From Streptomyces halobius (GTDB lineage: Bacteria; Actinomycetota; Actinomycetes; Streptomycetales; Streptomycetaceae): a stretch of 64,000 nucleotides of DNA. Under the pieces are notes generated by a model, which worked only from the letters and a program-made list of their open reading frames with translations, was not told the origin of the DNA and ran no database searches. Positions within the stretch are counted from its first letter, which is position 1, and the number at the start of each line of letters is the position of its first letter. Made by a program: the position numbers and the translations under genes. Positions 40,752 to 49,816 of the stretch are shown piece after piece. The stretch is taken from assembly GCF_023277745.1 (NCBI RefSeq), contig NZ_CP086322.1:5022001-5086000 (forward strand), read 5' to 3'.

Positions 40752-42047
40752 TCAGCACTCCAGGAAGGCCGTCAGGGCGTTCGCCAGCAGATACGGGTCG
40801 TCGGCGCCGCACAGTTCCCGTGCCGAGTGCATGGAGAGGATCGCGACGCCGATGTCGACGGTCGCGATGCCGTGCCGGGCGGCGGTGATCGGTCCGATCG
40901 TCGTCCCGCACGGCATCGCGTTGTTGGACACGAAGGACTGCCACGGCACGCCTGCCCGCTCACAGGCCGCCGCGAACACCGCCCGGCCGCTGCCGTCCGT
41001 CGCGTACCGCTGGTTGACGTTGACCTTGAGGAGCGGGCCGCCGTTGGGCAGCGGGTGATGGCCCGGGTCGTGCCGCTCGCTGTAGTTGGGGTGCACCGCG
41101 TGGCCGGTGTCGGACGACAGGCACACGGTGCCCGCGAAGGCTCGGGAGCGGTCCTCGTACGAGCCGCCGCGCGCGTAGACAGAACGTTCCAGCACCGTGC
41201 CGAGCAGCGGGCCGTCCGCGCCGGTGTCGGACTGGCTGCCGCTCTCCTCGTGGTCGAAGGCGGCCAGCACCGGGATACCGGCCGGCGCGCGGTCGGCGGT
41301 GGCCGCCGCGGTCAGTGCGGCCGTACCGGCGTGCACGGACAGCAGGTTGTCCATCCGCGGTCCCGCAACCAGCTCGCGGTTCCGTCCCAGATAGGCGGGT
41401 GGCTCCACGCTGTGCACCATCAGGTCCCAGCCGAGCACCTCCCCGGCCGGGACGCCGATCTCCTCCGCGACGAACGCGATCAGCTCGCCCTCGGCCACCT
41501 CGCCCAGGCCCCAGACCGGCGTCATATGCCGCTGTTTGTCCAACTTCAGGCCCTCGGTGTTCACCGTCCGGTCGAGATGCACGGCCAGCTGTGGCACTCG
41601 CAGCAGCGGCCGGTCGACATGCATCAGCCGGTCGCTGCCGTCCCGCAGGGTCACCCGGCCGCTCAGCCCGAGGTCGCGGTCGAGCCAGGTGTTGAGCAGC
41701 GGCCCGCCGTAGACCTCGACGGCGATCTGCCGCCAGCCGCGGGTGCCGGTGTCCGGAATCGGCTTGACCCGCAGATTGGGAGAGTCGGTATGAGCCCCCA
41801 CAATCCGGTACGGAGTCGTCGCGGCGGCACCCTCCGGTACGTACCACGCGACGATCGCGCCGCCCCGGAGCACATACTTCCCGCCGCTGCGCCCGTCCCA
41901 TGAGTCGGTCTCCGCGACCTGCCGGAAACCGGCCTTCTCCAGGCGCTCCGCCGCGTTCGCCACCGCGTGGTACGGCGAGGGACTGGCCGCGAGAAAGGAC
42001 ATCAGGTCGTCGGTGTGGCCGCGATCGAAGCGGGAGGAGTGGCTCAT
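40752..42047 (-). CDS. M18-family aminopeptidase
   Basis: The 431-residue cytosolic zinc peptidase starts MSHSSRFDRGHTDDLMSFLA and shows YRIVGAHTDSPNLRVKP (metal His/Asp), VLAAFDHEESGSQS, IRGPRMDN-like AGPRMDNLLSVHAG and SMHSARELCGADDPYLLANA at the C-terminus. M18 enzymes remove acidic or other N-terminal residues. The length is normal for the family. The 75-codon upstream extension of the frame is Pro/Arg-rich and lacks family character. It is directly followed by the AfsR-like gene and probably co-transcribed. Confidence 0.88.
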   Translation of the reverse strand: MSHSSRFDRGHTDDLMSFLAASPSPYHAVANAAERLEKAGFRQVAETDSWDGRSGGKYVLRGGAIVAWYVPEGAAATTPYRIVGAHTDSPNLRVKPIPDTGTRGWRQIAVEVYGGPLLNTWLDRDLGLSGRVTLRDGSDRLMHVDRPLLRVPQLAVHLDRTVNTEGLKLDKQRHMTPVWGLGEVAEGELIAFVAEEIGVPAGEVLGWDLMVHSVEPPAYLGRNRELVAGPRMDNLLSVHAGTAALTAAATADRAPAGIPVLAAFDHEESGSQSDTGADGPLLGTVLERSVYARGGSYEDRSRAFAGTVCLSSDTGHAVHPNYSERHDPGHHPLPNGGPLLKVNVNQRYATDGSGRAVFAAACERAGVPWQSFVSNNAMPCGTTIGPITAARHGIATVDIGVAILSMHSARELCGADDPYLLANALTAFLEC

Positions 42048-42229
42048 GTCTTCAGCATAAGGAGCCATCCCCCGCATTCCTCGTGCCTGCGCAACGTGAG
42101 GCCGCTTCCTTCCGGCCACGATTCCTGCGACCGGTACCGGATCCCCCACCGGAACCCGGGATTCCGGGGCCGGCCGGCCGCCCGGCCTCTCGACCGCCCG
42201 GCCGTCCGGGGCGGGCTTCCGCGCACACA

Positions 42230-42269
42230 ACGATGCCCGTCTGCCCGGGGGAAGGGAGGCGGGCATCGT
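42230..42269. terminator. Hairpin downstream of acyl-CoA dehydrogenase gene
   Basis: ACGATGCCCG (42230-42239) pairs with CGGGCATCGT (42260-42269) around a 20-nt loop. A second, closely spaced dyad TTCTGAGAG-CC-CTCTCAGAA lies at 42285-42304. Both fall in the 316 bp between the M18 start and the dehydrogenase stop, which otherwise contains nothing I can name. Confidence 0.65.
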
Positions 42270-42363
42270 CATTGTGGGCGTCGATTCTGAGAGCCCTCTC
42301 AGAACGTGCCGGCAGGGCGCGTGCCCAGGACGCGGAGGGCTCGTCAGAAGCGTTCCGAGAGGC

Positions 42364-44190
42364 TCAGAACGCGGCCTCGTCCAGCTCCATCAGGGACTGG
42401 TCGACGGACTCGGCCAGCGAGCGCTCGACGGCGACGCCCGGCAGGACGTTGTGCGCGAAGAACTTCGCGGCCGCGATCTTGCCCTGGTAGAACGCCTTGT
42501 CCTTGGAGGACGCGGTCGCCAGCTTCTCCTGGGCCACCGCGGCGCCCTTCAGGAGGAGGTAGCCGATGACCACATCACCCGAAGCCGTCAGCAGGCGGGT
42601 GGTGTTGAGGCCGACCTTGTAGATGGATTTGACGTCTTTCTCGGTGGCGGCGAGGTCGGTCAGCATCGCGCCGACGATCGCCTCCAGGTCGGCGGCGGCC
42701 GTGGCCAGCTCGCCGCGGGCGCCCTCCAGCTCCGCACCGCCGACGGCGTCGGCCAGGAACTTCTTGATGGTCTCGGAGAGCTGGGTGAGCGCCGCGCCCT
42801 GGTTGCGGACGATCTTCCGGAAGAAGAAGTCCTGGCCCTGGATCGCGGTGGTGCCCTCGTAGAGGGTGTCGATCTTGGAGTCCCGGATGTACTGCTCGAT
42901 CGGGTACTCCTGCAGGTAGCCGGAGCCGCCGAAGATCTGCAGCGACTGCGCCAGCTGCTCGTAGGACTTCTCCGAGCCGTAGCCCTTGACGATCGGCAGC
43001 AGCAGGTCGTTCAGGGCGTTCTCGGCGGAGGCGTCCTCACCGGCCGCCTCCTTGATCATGATCTCGTCCTGCACGGTGGCGGTGTAGAGCACCAGCGCGC
43101 GCATACCCTCGGCGTACGCCTTCTGCGTCATCAGCGAGCGGCGCACGTCGGGGTGGTGGGTGATGGTGACCTTCGGCGCGGTCTTGTCGGTGAAGGCGGC
43201 CAGGTCCGGGCCCTGCACCCGCTCCTTGGCGTACTCCAGCGCGTTCAGGTAACCCGTCGACAGGGTCGCGATGGCCTTCGTGCCGACCATCATGCGGGCG
43301 AACTCGATGATCATGAACATCTGGCGGATGCCGTCGTGCTTCTCACCGATGAGCCAGCCCTTGGCGGGGTGCTTGTCGCCGAAGGTCATCTCGCAGGTGT
43401 TGGACGCCTTCAGGCCCATCTTGTGCTCGACGTTGGTCGCGTAGACGCCGTTGCGGGCGCCCAGCTCGCCGGTCTCGAAGTCGAACTCGTACTTCGGGAC
43501 GAGGAAGAGGGAGAGGCCCTTGGTGCCCGGACCGGCGCCCTCGGGACGGGCGAGGACGTAGTGGAGGATGTTCTCCGTCATGTCGTGCTCACCGGAGGTG
43601 ATGAAGCGCTTCACGCCCTCGATGTGCCAGGAGCCGTCCTCCTGCTGGACGGCCTTGGTGCGGCCCGCGCCGACGTCCGAACCCGCGTCGGGCTCGGTCA
43701 GCACCATCGTGGAGCCCCAGCCCTTCTCCACGGCGATCTTGGCGATGTGCTTCTGCTGCTCGGTGCCCTCCTCGAAGAGCACACCGGCGAACGCGGGGCC
43801 GGAGGAGTACATCCACAGGGCCGGGTTGGAGCCCAGGATCGTCTCGGCGAAGCCCCACAGCAGGGAGCGCGGCGCGGTGGTGCCGCCGATCTCCTCCGGG
43901 ATGCCCAGACGCCACCACTCGGCGTCCATGTACGCGTGGTAGCTCTTCTTGAAGGAGTCCGGGATCGGCGCGGTGTTGGTCTCCGGGTCGAAGACCGGCG
44001 GGTTCCGGTCGGCGTCGGCAAACGAATCGGCCAGCTCGTTCTCGGACAGCCGGGCGATCTCGGACAGCACGCTCTTGGCGGTGTCGACGTCCATCTCCGC
44101 GAACGGTCCGGTGCCGTACACGCTGTCACGGCCGAGCACCTCGAAGAGGTTGAACTCGATGTCGCGGAGATTCGACTTGTAGTGCCCCAT
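42364..44190 (-). CDS. Acyl-CoA dehydrogenase, long (about 600 aa) form
   Basis: The 608-residue flavoprotein starts [20 protein letters not shown]. It has the FAD/substrate motifs [60 protein letters not shown] and AIQGQDF, plus a ~130-residue C-terminal extension ([20 protein letters not shown]). This size and extension match the DmdC/FadE-like group of long acyl-CoA or 3-methylmercaptopropionyl-CoA dehydrogenases. It probably acts in fatty-acid or branched acyl-CoA beta-oxidation. The start is chosen at the conserved MGHYKSN; the upstream 51 codons lack family character. Confidence 0.9.
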   Translation of the reverse strand: MGHYKSNLRDIEFNLFEVLGRDSVYGTGPFAEMDVDTAKSVLSEIARLSENELADSFADADRNPPVFDPETNTAPIPDSFKKSYHAYMDAEWWRLGIPEEIGGTTAPRSLLWGFAETILGSNPALWMYSSGPAFAGVLFEEGTEQQKHIAKIAVEKGWGSTMVLTEPDAGSDVGAGRTKAVQQEDGSWHIEGVKRFITSGEHDMTENILHYVLARPEGAGPGTKGLSLFLVPKYEFDFETGELGARNGVYATNVEHKMGLKASNTCEMTFGDKHPAKGWLIGEKHDGIRQMFMIIEFARMMVGTKAIATLSTGYLNALEYAKERVQGPDLAAFTDKTAPKVTITHHPDVRRSLMTQKAYAEGMRALVLYTATVQDEIMIKEAAGEDASAENALNDLLLPIVKGYGSEKSYEQLAQSLQIFGGSGYLQEYPIEQYIRDSKIDTLYEGTTAIQGQDFFFRKIVRNQGAALTQLSETIKKFLADAVGGAELEGARGELATAAADLEAIVGAMLTDLAATEKDVKSIYKVGLNTTRLLTASGDVVIGYLLLKGAAVAQEKLATASSKDKAFYQGKIAAAKFFAHNVLPGVAVERSLAESVDQSLMELDEAAF

Positions 44191-44369
44191 GGGTACGGCT
44201 CCGTAAGGATTCGGGGAGGAAGGCACCTCGAAACGAGGCGGTGACCTCAAAACGCAATACCAGCAAGTAGCCAAGATAATGCTACCCGCCGGTAATAAGA
44301 AGCAACCCCTAACCACCCATCTGTGACGAGCGTCCCCCGCCACACCGCCGAATCAGTACGCTGTGCCGC

Positions 44370-44843
44370 ATGTACGGCTACGACCAGAACACGGGTGCCG
44401 GGCAGCAGTACGGTGCGCCGCCGCCCCCGCCGCAGCAACCGTCCCCCGGGGGCTACGGCGAGCAGCCGCTGTATCCCGAGCCGTCCCCGCCCTCCCTCGC
44501 CGACGCGGTGCGCGCGTTCACGACCGGCTCGATGTCGGCCGAGGACTTCCAGGGCATCTTCTCGACGTCCAAGATCTACTGCCCGCGTGGCGAGAACCCC
44601 GGCTTCCTGGCGCTGCACAACACCCAGCAGCCGGTGATCCCGATGTTCACCTCGCTCAAGGAGCTGCGGCGGTACGCGGGCAAGGAGTCCAAGTACTTCG
44701 TGATCACCGGCGCCGAGGTGCTCGACCTGCTGCCGACAGGCTATGGCTTCGTCCTCGACATGGAGGGTGACCACCGGATGGTCTTCGACGCGAAAGCCGT
44801 CGAGGAGATGGTCGACTTCGCCATGCGGCGCATGTACGGCTAG
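44370..44843 (+). CDS. SseB-like protein
   Basis: The 157-residue protein has a Tyr/Gly/Pro/Gln-rich low-complexity N-terminus (MYGYDQNTGAGQQYG, PPPPPQQPSPGG) and an SseB-type domain (IYCPRGENPGFLALHNTQQP, IPMFTSLKELRRYAGKESKY, GYGFVLDMEGDHRMVFD). SseB family members occur in many actinobacteria next to cell-envelope or housekeeping genes; biochemical function is undefined. It is divergent from the acyl-CoA dehydrogenase across 179 bp. Confidence 0.78.
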   Translation: MYGYDQNTGAGQQYGAPPPPPQQPSPGGYGEQPLYPEPSPPSLADAVRAFTTGSMSAEDFQGIFSTSKIYCPRGENPGFLALHNTQQPVIPMFTSLKELRRYAGKESKYFVITGAEVLDLLPTGYGFVLDMEGDHRMVFDAKAVEEMVDFAMRRMYG

Positions 44844-45005
44844 GGCCCGTCCGAGGGGCGGGGCCGGAAGGCACTGGCTCGTCCGCCCCTGGTCCGTCCT
44901 CCTCTTCCCATCCTTCCGGCCTGCGGAAACGCAGGCGGGAAGGTGGCCTGCCTTGCTTTTCGTTAAGGGTTCAACTAAATTGGACGAGCGACCGAGGAGG
45001 CCGTC

Positions 45006-45962
45006 ATGCCCGCAGTGACCGTAGAGAATCCGCTGAGCCTGCCGCGTGTGGCCGCCCCCGTCGCGTCGCGTACCCGCCCCGTCACGGACGTGGTCACCGC
45101 GCCCAGCGGATTCGAGGGGGAGGGCTTTCCGGTGCGCCGGGCGTTCGCCGGCATCGACTACCAGCACCTCGACCCGTTCATCATGATGGACCAGATGGGC
45201 GAGGTGGAGTATCGGGCCGGGGAGGCCAAGGGCACCCCCTGGCACCCGCACCGCGGCTTCGAGACGGTCACCTATCTGATCGACGGGACGTTCGTGCACC
45301 GGGATTCGCACGGAGGCGGCGGCGTCATCAACGACGGCGACACCCAGTGGATGACGGCGGGCTCCGGTCTGCTGCACATCGAGTCGCCGCCGGAGTCCCT
45401 CGTGGTGTCCGGCGGCCTCTTCCACGGCCTCCAGCTGTGGGTGAACCTGCCGCAGAGCGACAAGATGATGGCCCCCCGCTACCAGGACATCGGCGGCGGC
45501 AAGGTGAAGCTGCTGACCTCCGCTGACGGCGGCGCGCTGCTGCGTCTGATCGCCGGTGAGATCGGCGGCCACCGGGGACCGGGTATCACCCACACACCGA
45601 TCACGATGACGCATGTGACGCTGAATCCGGGCGCGGAGCTGACGCTGCCCTGGCGTGCGGACTTCAACGCGCTGGCCTACGCCCTGGCCGGGCACGGCAC
45701 GGCGGGCGCGGACGGACGGCCGTTCCGGATGGGCCAGTCGGTCGTCTTCGGTGGCGGGGGAGACTCGGTCAGGGTCCGGGCGCACGAGACCCAGGAGTCG
45801 CGCAGCCCGAACTTCGAGGTCGTGCTGTTGGGCGGGCTGCCGATCCGCGAGCCGATGACGCATTACGGACCGTTCGTGATGAACACCCACGCCGAACTGG
45901 CCCAGGCATTCGAGGACTTCCAGGCCGGTCGTCTCGGGACGATCCCGGCCGACGCGCACTGA
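45006..45962 (+). CDS. Pirin family protein (carries phiC31-attB-like site)
   Basis: The 318-residue bicupin has the pirin N-domain with metal ligands His/His/Glu in HPHRGFETVTYLIDG and SGLLHIESPP, FHGLQLWVNLPQSDKMMAPR and a C-terminal cupin ending YGPFVMNTHAELAQAFEDFQ. Some pirins are quercetinases; others bind regulators. In Streptomyces this gene (SCO3798 in S. coelicolor) contains attB for phage phiC31. Position and sequence fit here. A GACGAGCGACCGAGGAGG leader precedes the ATG. The reading frame is intact, so no phage has integrated. Confidence 0.92.
   Translation: MPAVTVENPLSLPRVAAPVASRTRPVTDVVTAPSGFEGEGFPVRRAFAGIDYQHLDPFIMMDQMGEVEYRAGEAKGTPWHPHRGFETVTYLIDGTFVHRDSHGGGGVINDGDTQWMTAGSGLLHIESPPESLVVSGGLFHGLQLWVNLPQSDKMMAPRYQDIGGGKVKLLTSADGGALLRLIAGEIGGHRGPGITHTPITMTHVTLNPGAELTLPWRADFNALAYALAGHGTAGADGRPFRMGQSVVFGGGGDSVRVRAHETQESRSPNFEVVLLGGLPIREPMTHYGPFVMNTHAELAQAFEDFQAGRLGTIPADAH
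45212..45245 (-). other. Unoccupied phiC31 attB-like site
   Basis: On the minus strand this reads GTGCCAGGGGGTGCCCTTGG followed by CCTCCCCGGCCCGA. The 34-bp phiC31 attB, as I remember it, differs at six positions, and the crossover TT with its flanking CCTTGG is conserved. It lies inside the pirin gene. Confidence 0.75.
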
Positions 45963-45973
45963 GGACAACACGG

Positions 45974-46015
45974 CGGCGGGGGGCGAGGTTTCACGTGAAA
46001 CCTCGCCCCCCGCCG
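45974..46015. terminator. 42-bp perfect palindrome with parS at its centre
   Basis: Bases 45974-45994 and 45995-46015 are exact reverse complements without a spacer. The central GTTTCACGTGAAAC (45988-46001) is a perfect parS site. The element starts 11 bp after the pirin stop and ends 7 bp before the next gene. It probably acts as a terminator, with a ParB site in its apex. Confidence 0.85.
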
Positions 46016-46022
46016 TGATGTC

Positions 46023-47312
46023 GTGCCCGATCCGGAGGACCCCGTACGCCGCGCATTCCGGTCGCCCGCCGCTGCGCCGTGGTGGACTGGCCAGGTGCGA
46101 AACGACTCGGATCAAGACCGGCGCGGCCCCGGGCACGGTCAGCCGCTGCTCCCGATCGAGGCCCGGCGGGCCGCGGCCTGGTGCGGGGTGGTGCTGCTGG
46201 TCGCGGCCGTGGTGGCGCTGGCGGTGTGGCTCGCCGTCTGGCTGAGGGCGGCGGTGGTGCCCGTGCTGCTGGCCCTGCTGGGGAGCGCGCTGCTCGGGCC
46301 GCTGTACCGGCGGCTGGTGGCGATGAGGTTCAACCGCTCGCTGGCCTCCGGACTGACCTGTGCCGCCTTGCTGGTCGTGGTCGGCGGCGTGGGCTACATC
46401 GTCGGCAGCGCGCTGGTCGAGAGCGGAGACCAGATCATCGCCTCGCTCAAGGACGCCGCCGAGGGCGTCTCCAAGTACTTCGGCATGGCCGGCACCTCAC
46501 TCGACGACCTTGCCTCCAACGCCAAGGACCTGGCCAGCAGGTTCGGCAGCAGCGCGGCGTCCGGGCTGCTGACCGGTGTCAGCGTCGTCGGCCAGGCCAT
46601 CGCCGCGGCGGTGCTCGCCCTGCTGCTGACGTTCTTCTTCCTGCGCGACTCGGGCAAGGCGGTACGTGCCCTGCACGGCTGGGCGCCCGGCGAATCGGCA
46701 CCGCTGCTGGAGCGGATGGCCCGTCGTGGCTTCCAGTCCATCGAGGGCTTTATGCGCGGCACCACCTTCATCGCGCTGATCGACGCCCTGTTCATCACCG
46801 TCGGCCTGCTGATCCTGAAGGTGCCGGGGGCGTTCGGCCTGGGCGCGCTGGTCTTCGTCGGCGCCTACATCCCCTACCTCGGTGCGTTCATCTCGGGCGC
46901 GGTGGCGATCCTGGTGGCGTTCGCGGACCGCGGCTTCGTGATCGCGCTCTGGGCGCTCGGCGTCGTCCTCGCCGTGCAGGTGCTGGAGGGCCATGTCCTG
47001 CAGCCGGTGATCCAGAGCCGTACGGTCCAGATGCATCCGGCGACGGTGTTGCTGGCGATCACGGCCGGCGCGAGCGTCGCCGGGATCCTCGGCATGCTGC
47101 TGGCGGTACCGCTGACCGCGGCCGTCTCCGGAGTGCTCCACGAACTGCGACTGCACTACGCCGCGGGCTCGGGCACCGGCTCCCCGGGATCGGACGGACC
47201 GGCGGGGCCGGACGGACCGGAAGGCCCGTCCGGCCCCCATGGTCCCGCCGACGCGGCACCGTCCGGGGACACCGGCCCGGCGGCCGCTCCCCCGTCGCCC
47301 CCGTCCTCGTAG
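46023..47312 (+). CDS. AI-2E family (PerM/YdiK-like) permease
   Basis: The 429-residue membrane protein has about 8 TM segments (WCGVVLLVAAVVALAVWLAV, TCAALLVVVGGVGYIVGSAL) and the family core GFMRGTTFIALIDALFITVG and VFVGAYIPYLGAFISGAVAI with EGHVLQPVIQSRTVQMHPAT. The family includes TqsA and Na+/H+ antiporter-like members; the transported solute is unknown. The C-terminal ~45 residues are Gly/Pro/Ser-rich and overlap the opposite gene's 3' end for 157 bp. GTG 46023 lies right after the parS palindrome, so later starts near 46100 are possible. Confidence 0.8.
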   Translation: MPDPEDPVRRAFRSPAAAPWWTGQVRNDSDQDRRGPGHGQPLLPIEARRAAAWCGVVLLVAAVVALAVWLAVWLRAAVVPVLLALLGSALLGPLYRRLVAMRFNRSLASGLTCAALLVVVGGVGYIVGSALVESGDQIIASLKDAAEGVSKYFGMAGTSLDDLASNAKDLASRFGSSAASGLLTGVSVVGQAIAAAVLALLLTFFFLRDSGKAVRALHGWAPGESAPLLERMARRGFQSIEGFMRGTTFIALIDALFITVGLLILKVPGAFGLGALVFVGAYIPYLGAFISGAVAILVAFADRGFVIALWALGVVLAVQVLEGHVLQPVIQSRTVQMHPATVLLAITAGASVAGILGMLLAVPLTAAVSGVLHELRLHYAAGSGTGSPGSDGPAGPDGPEGPSGPHGPADAAPSGDTGPAAAPPSPPSS

Positions 47313-49405
47313 ATCTCGAACCACGTCGACTTGCCGTCTCCGCGCGGTTCCACCCCCCACGCCCCGGCCAGCAGCTCCAGCAGCACCAGACCGCGTCCCG
47401 AGGACGCCAGTTCGCCGGGGCTGCGGCGGTGCGGCAGCTCATCGCTGCCGTCGGCGACGTCCACACGGATGCGCCGGCTGCCCCGCTCGCCCGAGATCTC
47501 GGCGACCAGCAGCGCGTCCCCGTCCGTGTGCATCAGGACATTGGTGACGATCTCGGAGACCATCAGCACCGCGGAGTCGACCTGGTCCGCGTCGGCCCAG
47601 TCGTGCAGCACGTCCCGGATCTGCCGGCGCGCCTCGGCTATCCGCTCCGGTTCGGCCTGCGCGACGGTCAGGACGGTACGGCGTACGGGCTGCCGCGGCC
47701 GCGGGCCGCCGGTGCCCACCGCACAGCTGCCACCCTCACGGAGCAGCAGCAACATCGCGATGTCGTCCTCGCGGCGGTCGGCCAGCGGCCCGGTGGTGTG
47801 GTGCGAGGACGGCCCGTGCACCGCCTGGACCAGGGCATCGGCCAGCCGCTCCAGGCTGTCGGCGTCCTCCCCGCCGTCATACGCCTCGATGATGCCGCGC
47901 AGCCGCGCCCAGCCGGTCTCCAGGTCGTGGCCGCCGGTCTCGATCAGCCCGTCGGTGCACACCATCATGGTTTCGCCGGGCTCCAGCACGAACCGGGTGG
48001 TGGGGTAGTCGGCGTCCGGGTCGATGCCCAGCGGCAGCCCGCCCGCGGTGGGACGGATCAGCATCGTGCCGTCGCTCATCCGGATCGCCGGCTCGGGGTG
48101 GCCGGCCCGTGCGATGTCCAGCAGCCCGGTCGCCGGGTCCACCTCGACGTAGAGACAGGTCGCGAAGCGCGGATCCTCGCCCTGGCCACGGGCCGCGGTC
48201 TCGTTGATCCCGACCAGGAAGCGGGAGGCGCGGGAGAGTACCGCGTCGGGGTGATGGCCCTCGGACGCGTAGGCCCGCAGCGCGATCCGCAGCTGCCCCA
48301 TCAGGCCCGCGGCCCGTACGTCATGCCCCTGGACATCCCCGATGACCAGCGCGATCCGGCCGGACGGCAGCGGGATCATGTCGTACCAGTCGCCGCCGAC
48401 CTCCAGCCCGCCGCCGGTCGGGACATAGCGGGCCGCGACCGTCATCCCGGGGATGTCCGGCTGCACCGTCGGCATCATGCTGCGCTGCAGTCCGACCGCC
48501 AGCTCCTGCTGCGACTCCTGCACACCGGCCCTGGCCAGCGCCTGGGCCAGCATCCGGGCGACGGTGGTCAGCACCGAGCGCTCGTCGGGGGTGAAGGCGA
48601 CCGGATGGCCGAACCCCGCCATCCAGGCGCCGATCGTCCGGCCCGCGTTGACCAGCGGCAGAAACGCCCACGAGGTGCGGTTGAAGGGGGCGGCCATCGG
48701 CCAGGTGGCGGGGTAGCGGCGGCGGTAGTCCTCGGGCGTGGGCAGATAGACCGCCCGGCCGGTCCTTATCACCTCGGCGGCCGGATAGTCGGTGTCCAGC
48801 GGCATATCCAGAAAGGGCCGCTCGTCACCCGGCTCATGGCCGTGGTGGCCGATCACCGAGACCCGGTCGCCCTGTATACCGAAGACCGCCAGGCCCTCCG
48901 GCATGAACCCGGGCATGGAGAGCCCCGCCGCCACCCGCAGCACCTCGGCGGTGGACCGCGCCTCCGCCAGCGCCCGCCCGGCGTCCAGCAGGAACGCCTC
49001 ACGGGAGCGCCGCCAGTCGCCGGTGATCGGGGTGTGCGCGGCGGAGGTGCCGGGCTGCGGCTCGGGGACCTCCTGGAGGGTGCCGACCAGCTCGTAGTCG
49101 CCGTCGACCATCCGGGGGCGGGAGCGGGAGCGGACGATACGCAGCACCTTGCCGTGCTCGTCGACGATGCGCAGCCGGGCCTCGGCGACCGTCTCCTCGG
49201 CCACCGCGAGCTGGATGACGCCGTTGATCTCGGCGAAGTCGACGGGATGAAAACGGGAGCGCACGGTCGCCGCGCTCAGCTCCACCGGCACGGCGGGAAG
49301 CCCGAGCAGCCGGGCCGCCTCGGCGTCGAGGGTCACTCGTCCCGCTGCGTTGTCCCAGCGCCACAGGCCGGTCGCGATGGCGGCCAGGAGGTCCTTGGTG
49401 CGCAT
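47156..49405 (-). CDS. PAS-GAF-SpoIIE phosphatase with C-terminal HATPase (anti-sigma type)
   Basis: The 749-residue protein has a PAS-like N-domain (VRSRFHPVDFAEINGVIQLA), a GAF domain (about 130-300, GLSMPGFMPEGLAVFGIQGD), a PP2C/SpoIIE phosphatase (QRSMMPTVQPDIPGM, EVGGDWYDMIPLPSGRIALV, GDVQGHDVRAAGLMGQLR, TDGLIETGG) and an HATPase_c kinase domain (VLMVSEIVTNVLMHT, GRGLVLLELLAGAWG). Such multi-domain proteins control sigma factors by partner switching in Streptomyces. The Gly/Pro/Ser-rich tail overlaps the 3' end of the convergent permease gene by 157 bp. It is expected to be cytosolic. Confidence 0.88.
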   Translation of the reverse strand: MRTKDLLAAIATGLWRWDNAAGRVTLDAEAARLLGLPAVPVELSAATVRSRFHPVDFAEINGVIQLAVAEETVAEARLRIVDEHGKVLRIVRSRSRPRMVDGDYELVGTLQEVPEPQPGTSAAHTPITGDWRRSREAFLLDAGRALAEARSTAEVLRVAAGLSMPGFMPEGLAVFGIQGDRVSVIGHHGHEPGDERPFLDMPLDTDYPAAEVIRTGRAVYLPTPEDYRRRYPATWPMAAPFNRTSWAFLPLVNAGRTIGAWMAGFGHPVAFTPDERSVLTTVARMLAQALARAGVQESQQELAVGLQRSMMPTVQPDIPGMTVAARYVPTGGGLEVGGDWYDMIPLPSGRIALVIGDVQGHDVRAAGLMGQLRIALRAYASEGHHPDAVLSRASRFLVGINETAARGQGEDPRFATCLYVEVDPATGLLDIARAGHPEPAIRMSDGTMLIRPTAGGLPLGIDPDADYPTTRFVLEPGETMMVCTDGLIETGGHDLETGWARLRGIIEAYDGGEDADSLERLADALVQAVHGPSSHHTTGPLADRREDDIAMLLLLREGGSCAVGTGGPRPRQPVRRTVLTVAQAEPERIAEARRQIRDVLHDWADADQVDSAVLMVSEIVTNVLMHTDGDALLVAEISGERGSRRIRVDVADGSDELPHRRSPGELASSGRGLVLLELLAGAWGVEPRGDGKSTWFEIYEDGGDGGAAAGPVSPDGAASAGPWGPDGPSGPSGPAGPSDPGEPVPEPAA

Positions 49406-49816
49406 TGCCTTACTTTAGGCAGATGCGAAGGGGCCGACCAATGAGCGGAACGTGACCGAGGGTGACCGGGCGCGACCATGGGGGCAGCTGTGGCCCCTGA
49501 CCCACTTCGGCTCGGCCGTGCTGGGCATCGGGGGCGGCCGTGATGGTACCGGGACGACCGCGACGGCACGTGAACGGCCGTGACCGGCACCGGGCGACCG
49601 TGATGTGTATATGTCAATGAACGGCGCGGGGCCGGGACGGTAACCTGGAGCGGTTATGTCAATCCTGGGGTGGCCTTTCCGGTGATCCGGGTGCTCCGGG
49701 TGACACAGCGGGTGACCGGGCGAAGGCCCCGGCGTGCGCGGTGTCTCCCGCCTCTCCCCGTATCCCCCGGCAACTTCTCAACTCCCCACCTCGACTCGCG
49801 ACGACTTGGATGAGCG
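49406..49816. other. Intergenic region upstream of aspS
   Basis: The 411 bp contain repeated GTGACCG/CGACCG words (about 49450-49610) and two copies of TATGTCAAT (near 49612 and 49655). I see no T-box, no tRNA-like leader and no ORF with coding bias. The aspS promoter must lie here, but I cannot place it. Confidence 0.5.

Noticed and set aside
46079..49444. 1121-codon plus-strand open frame
   Set aside because: It is the antisense shadow of the SpoIIE-phosphatase gene and part of the permease gene; composition is Arg/Gly/Pro-rich without domains, typical of out-of-frame high-GC DNA.
49406..49816. T-box or attenuator leader upstream of aspS (also considered for metG at 53677-53877)
   Set aside because: No T-box sequence (TGGNACCGCG type) or leader peptide is visible; only short GTGACCG repeats.
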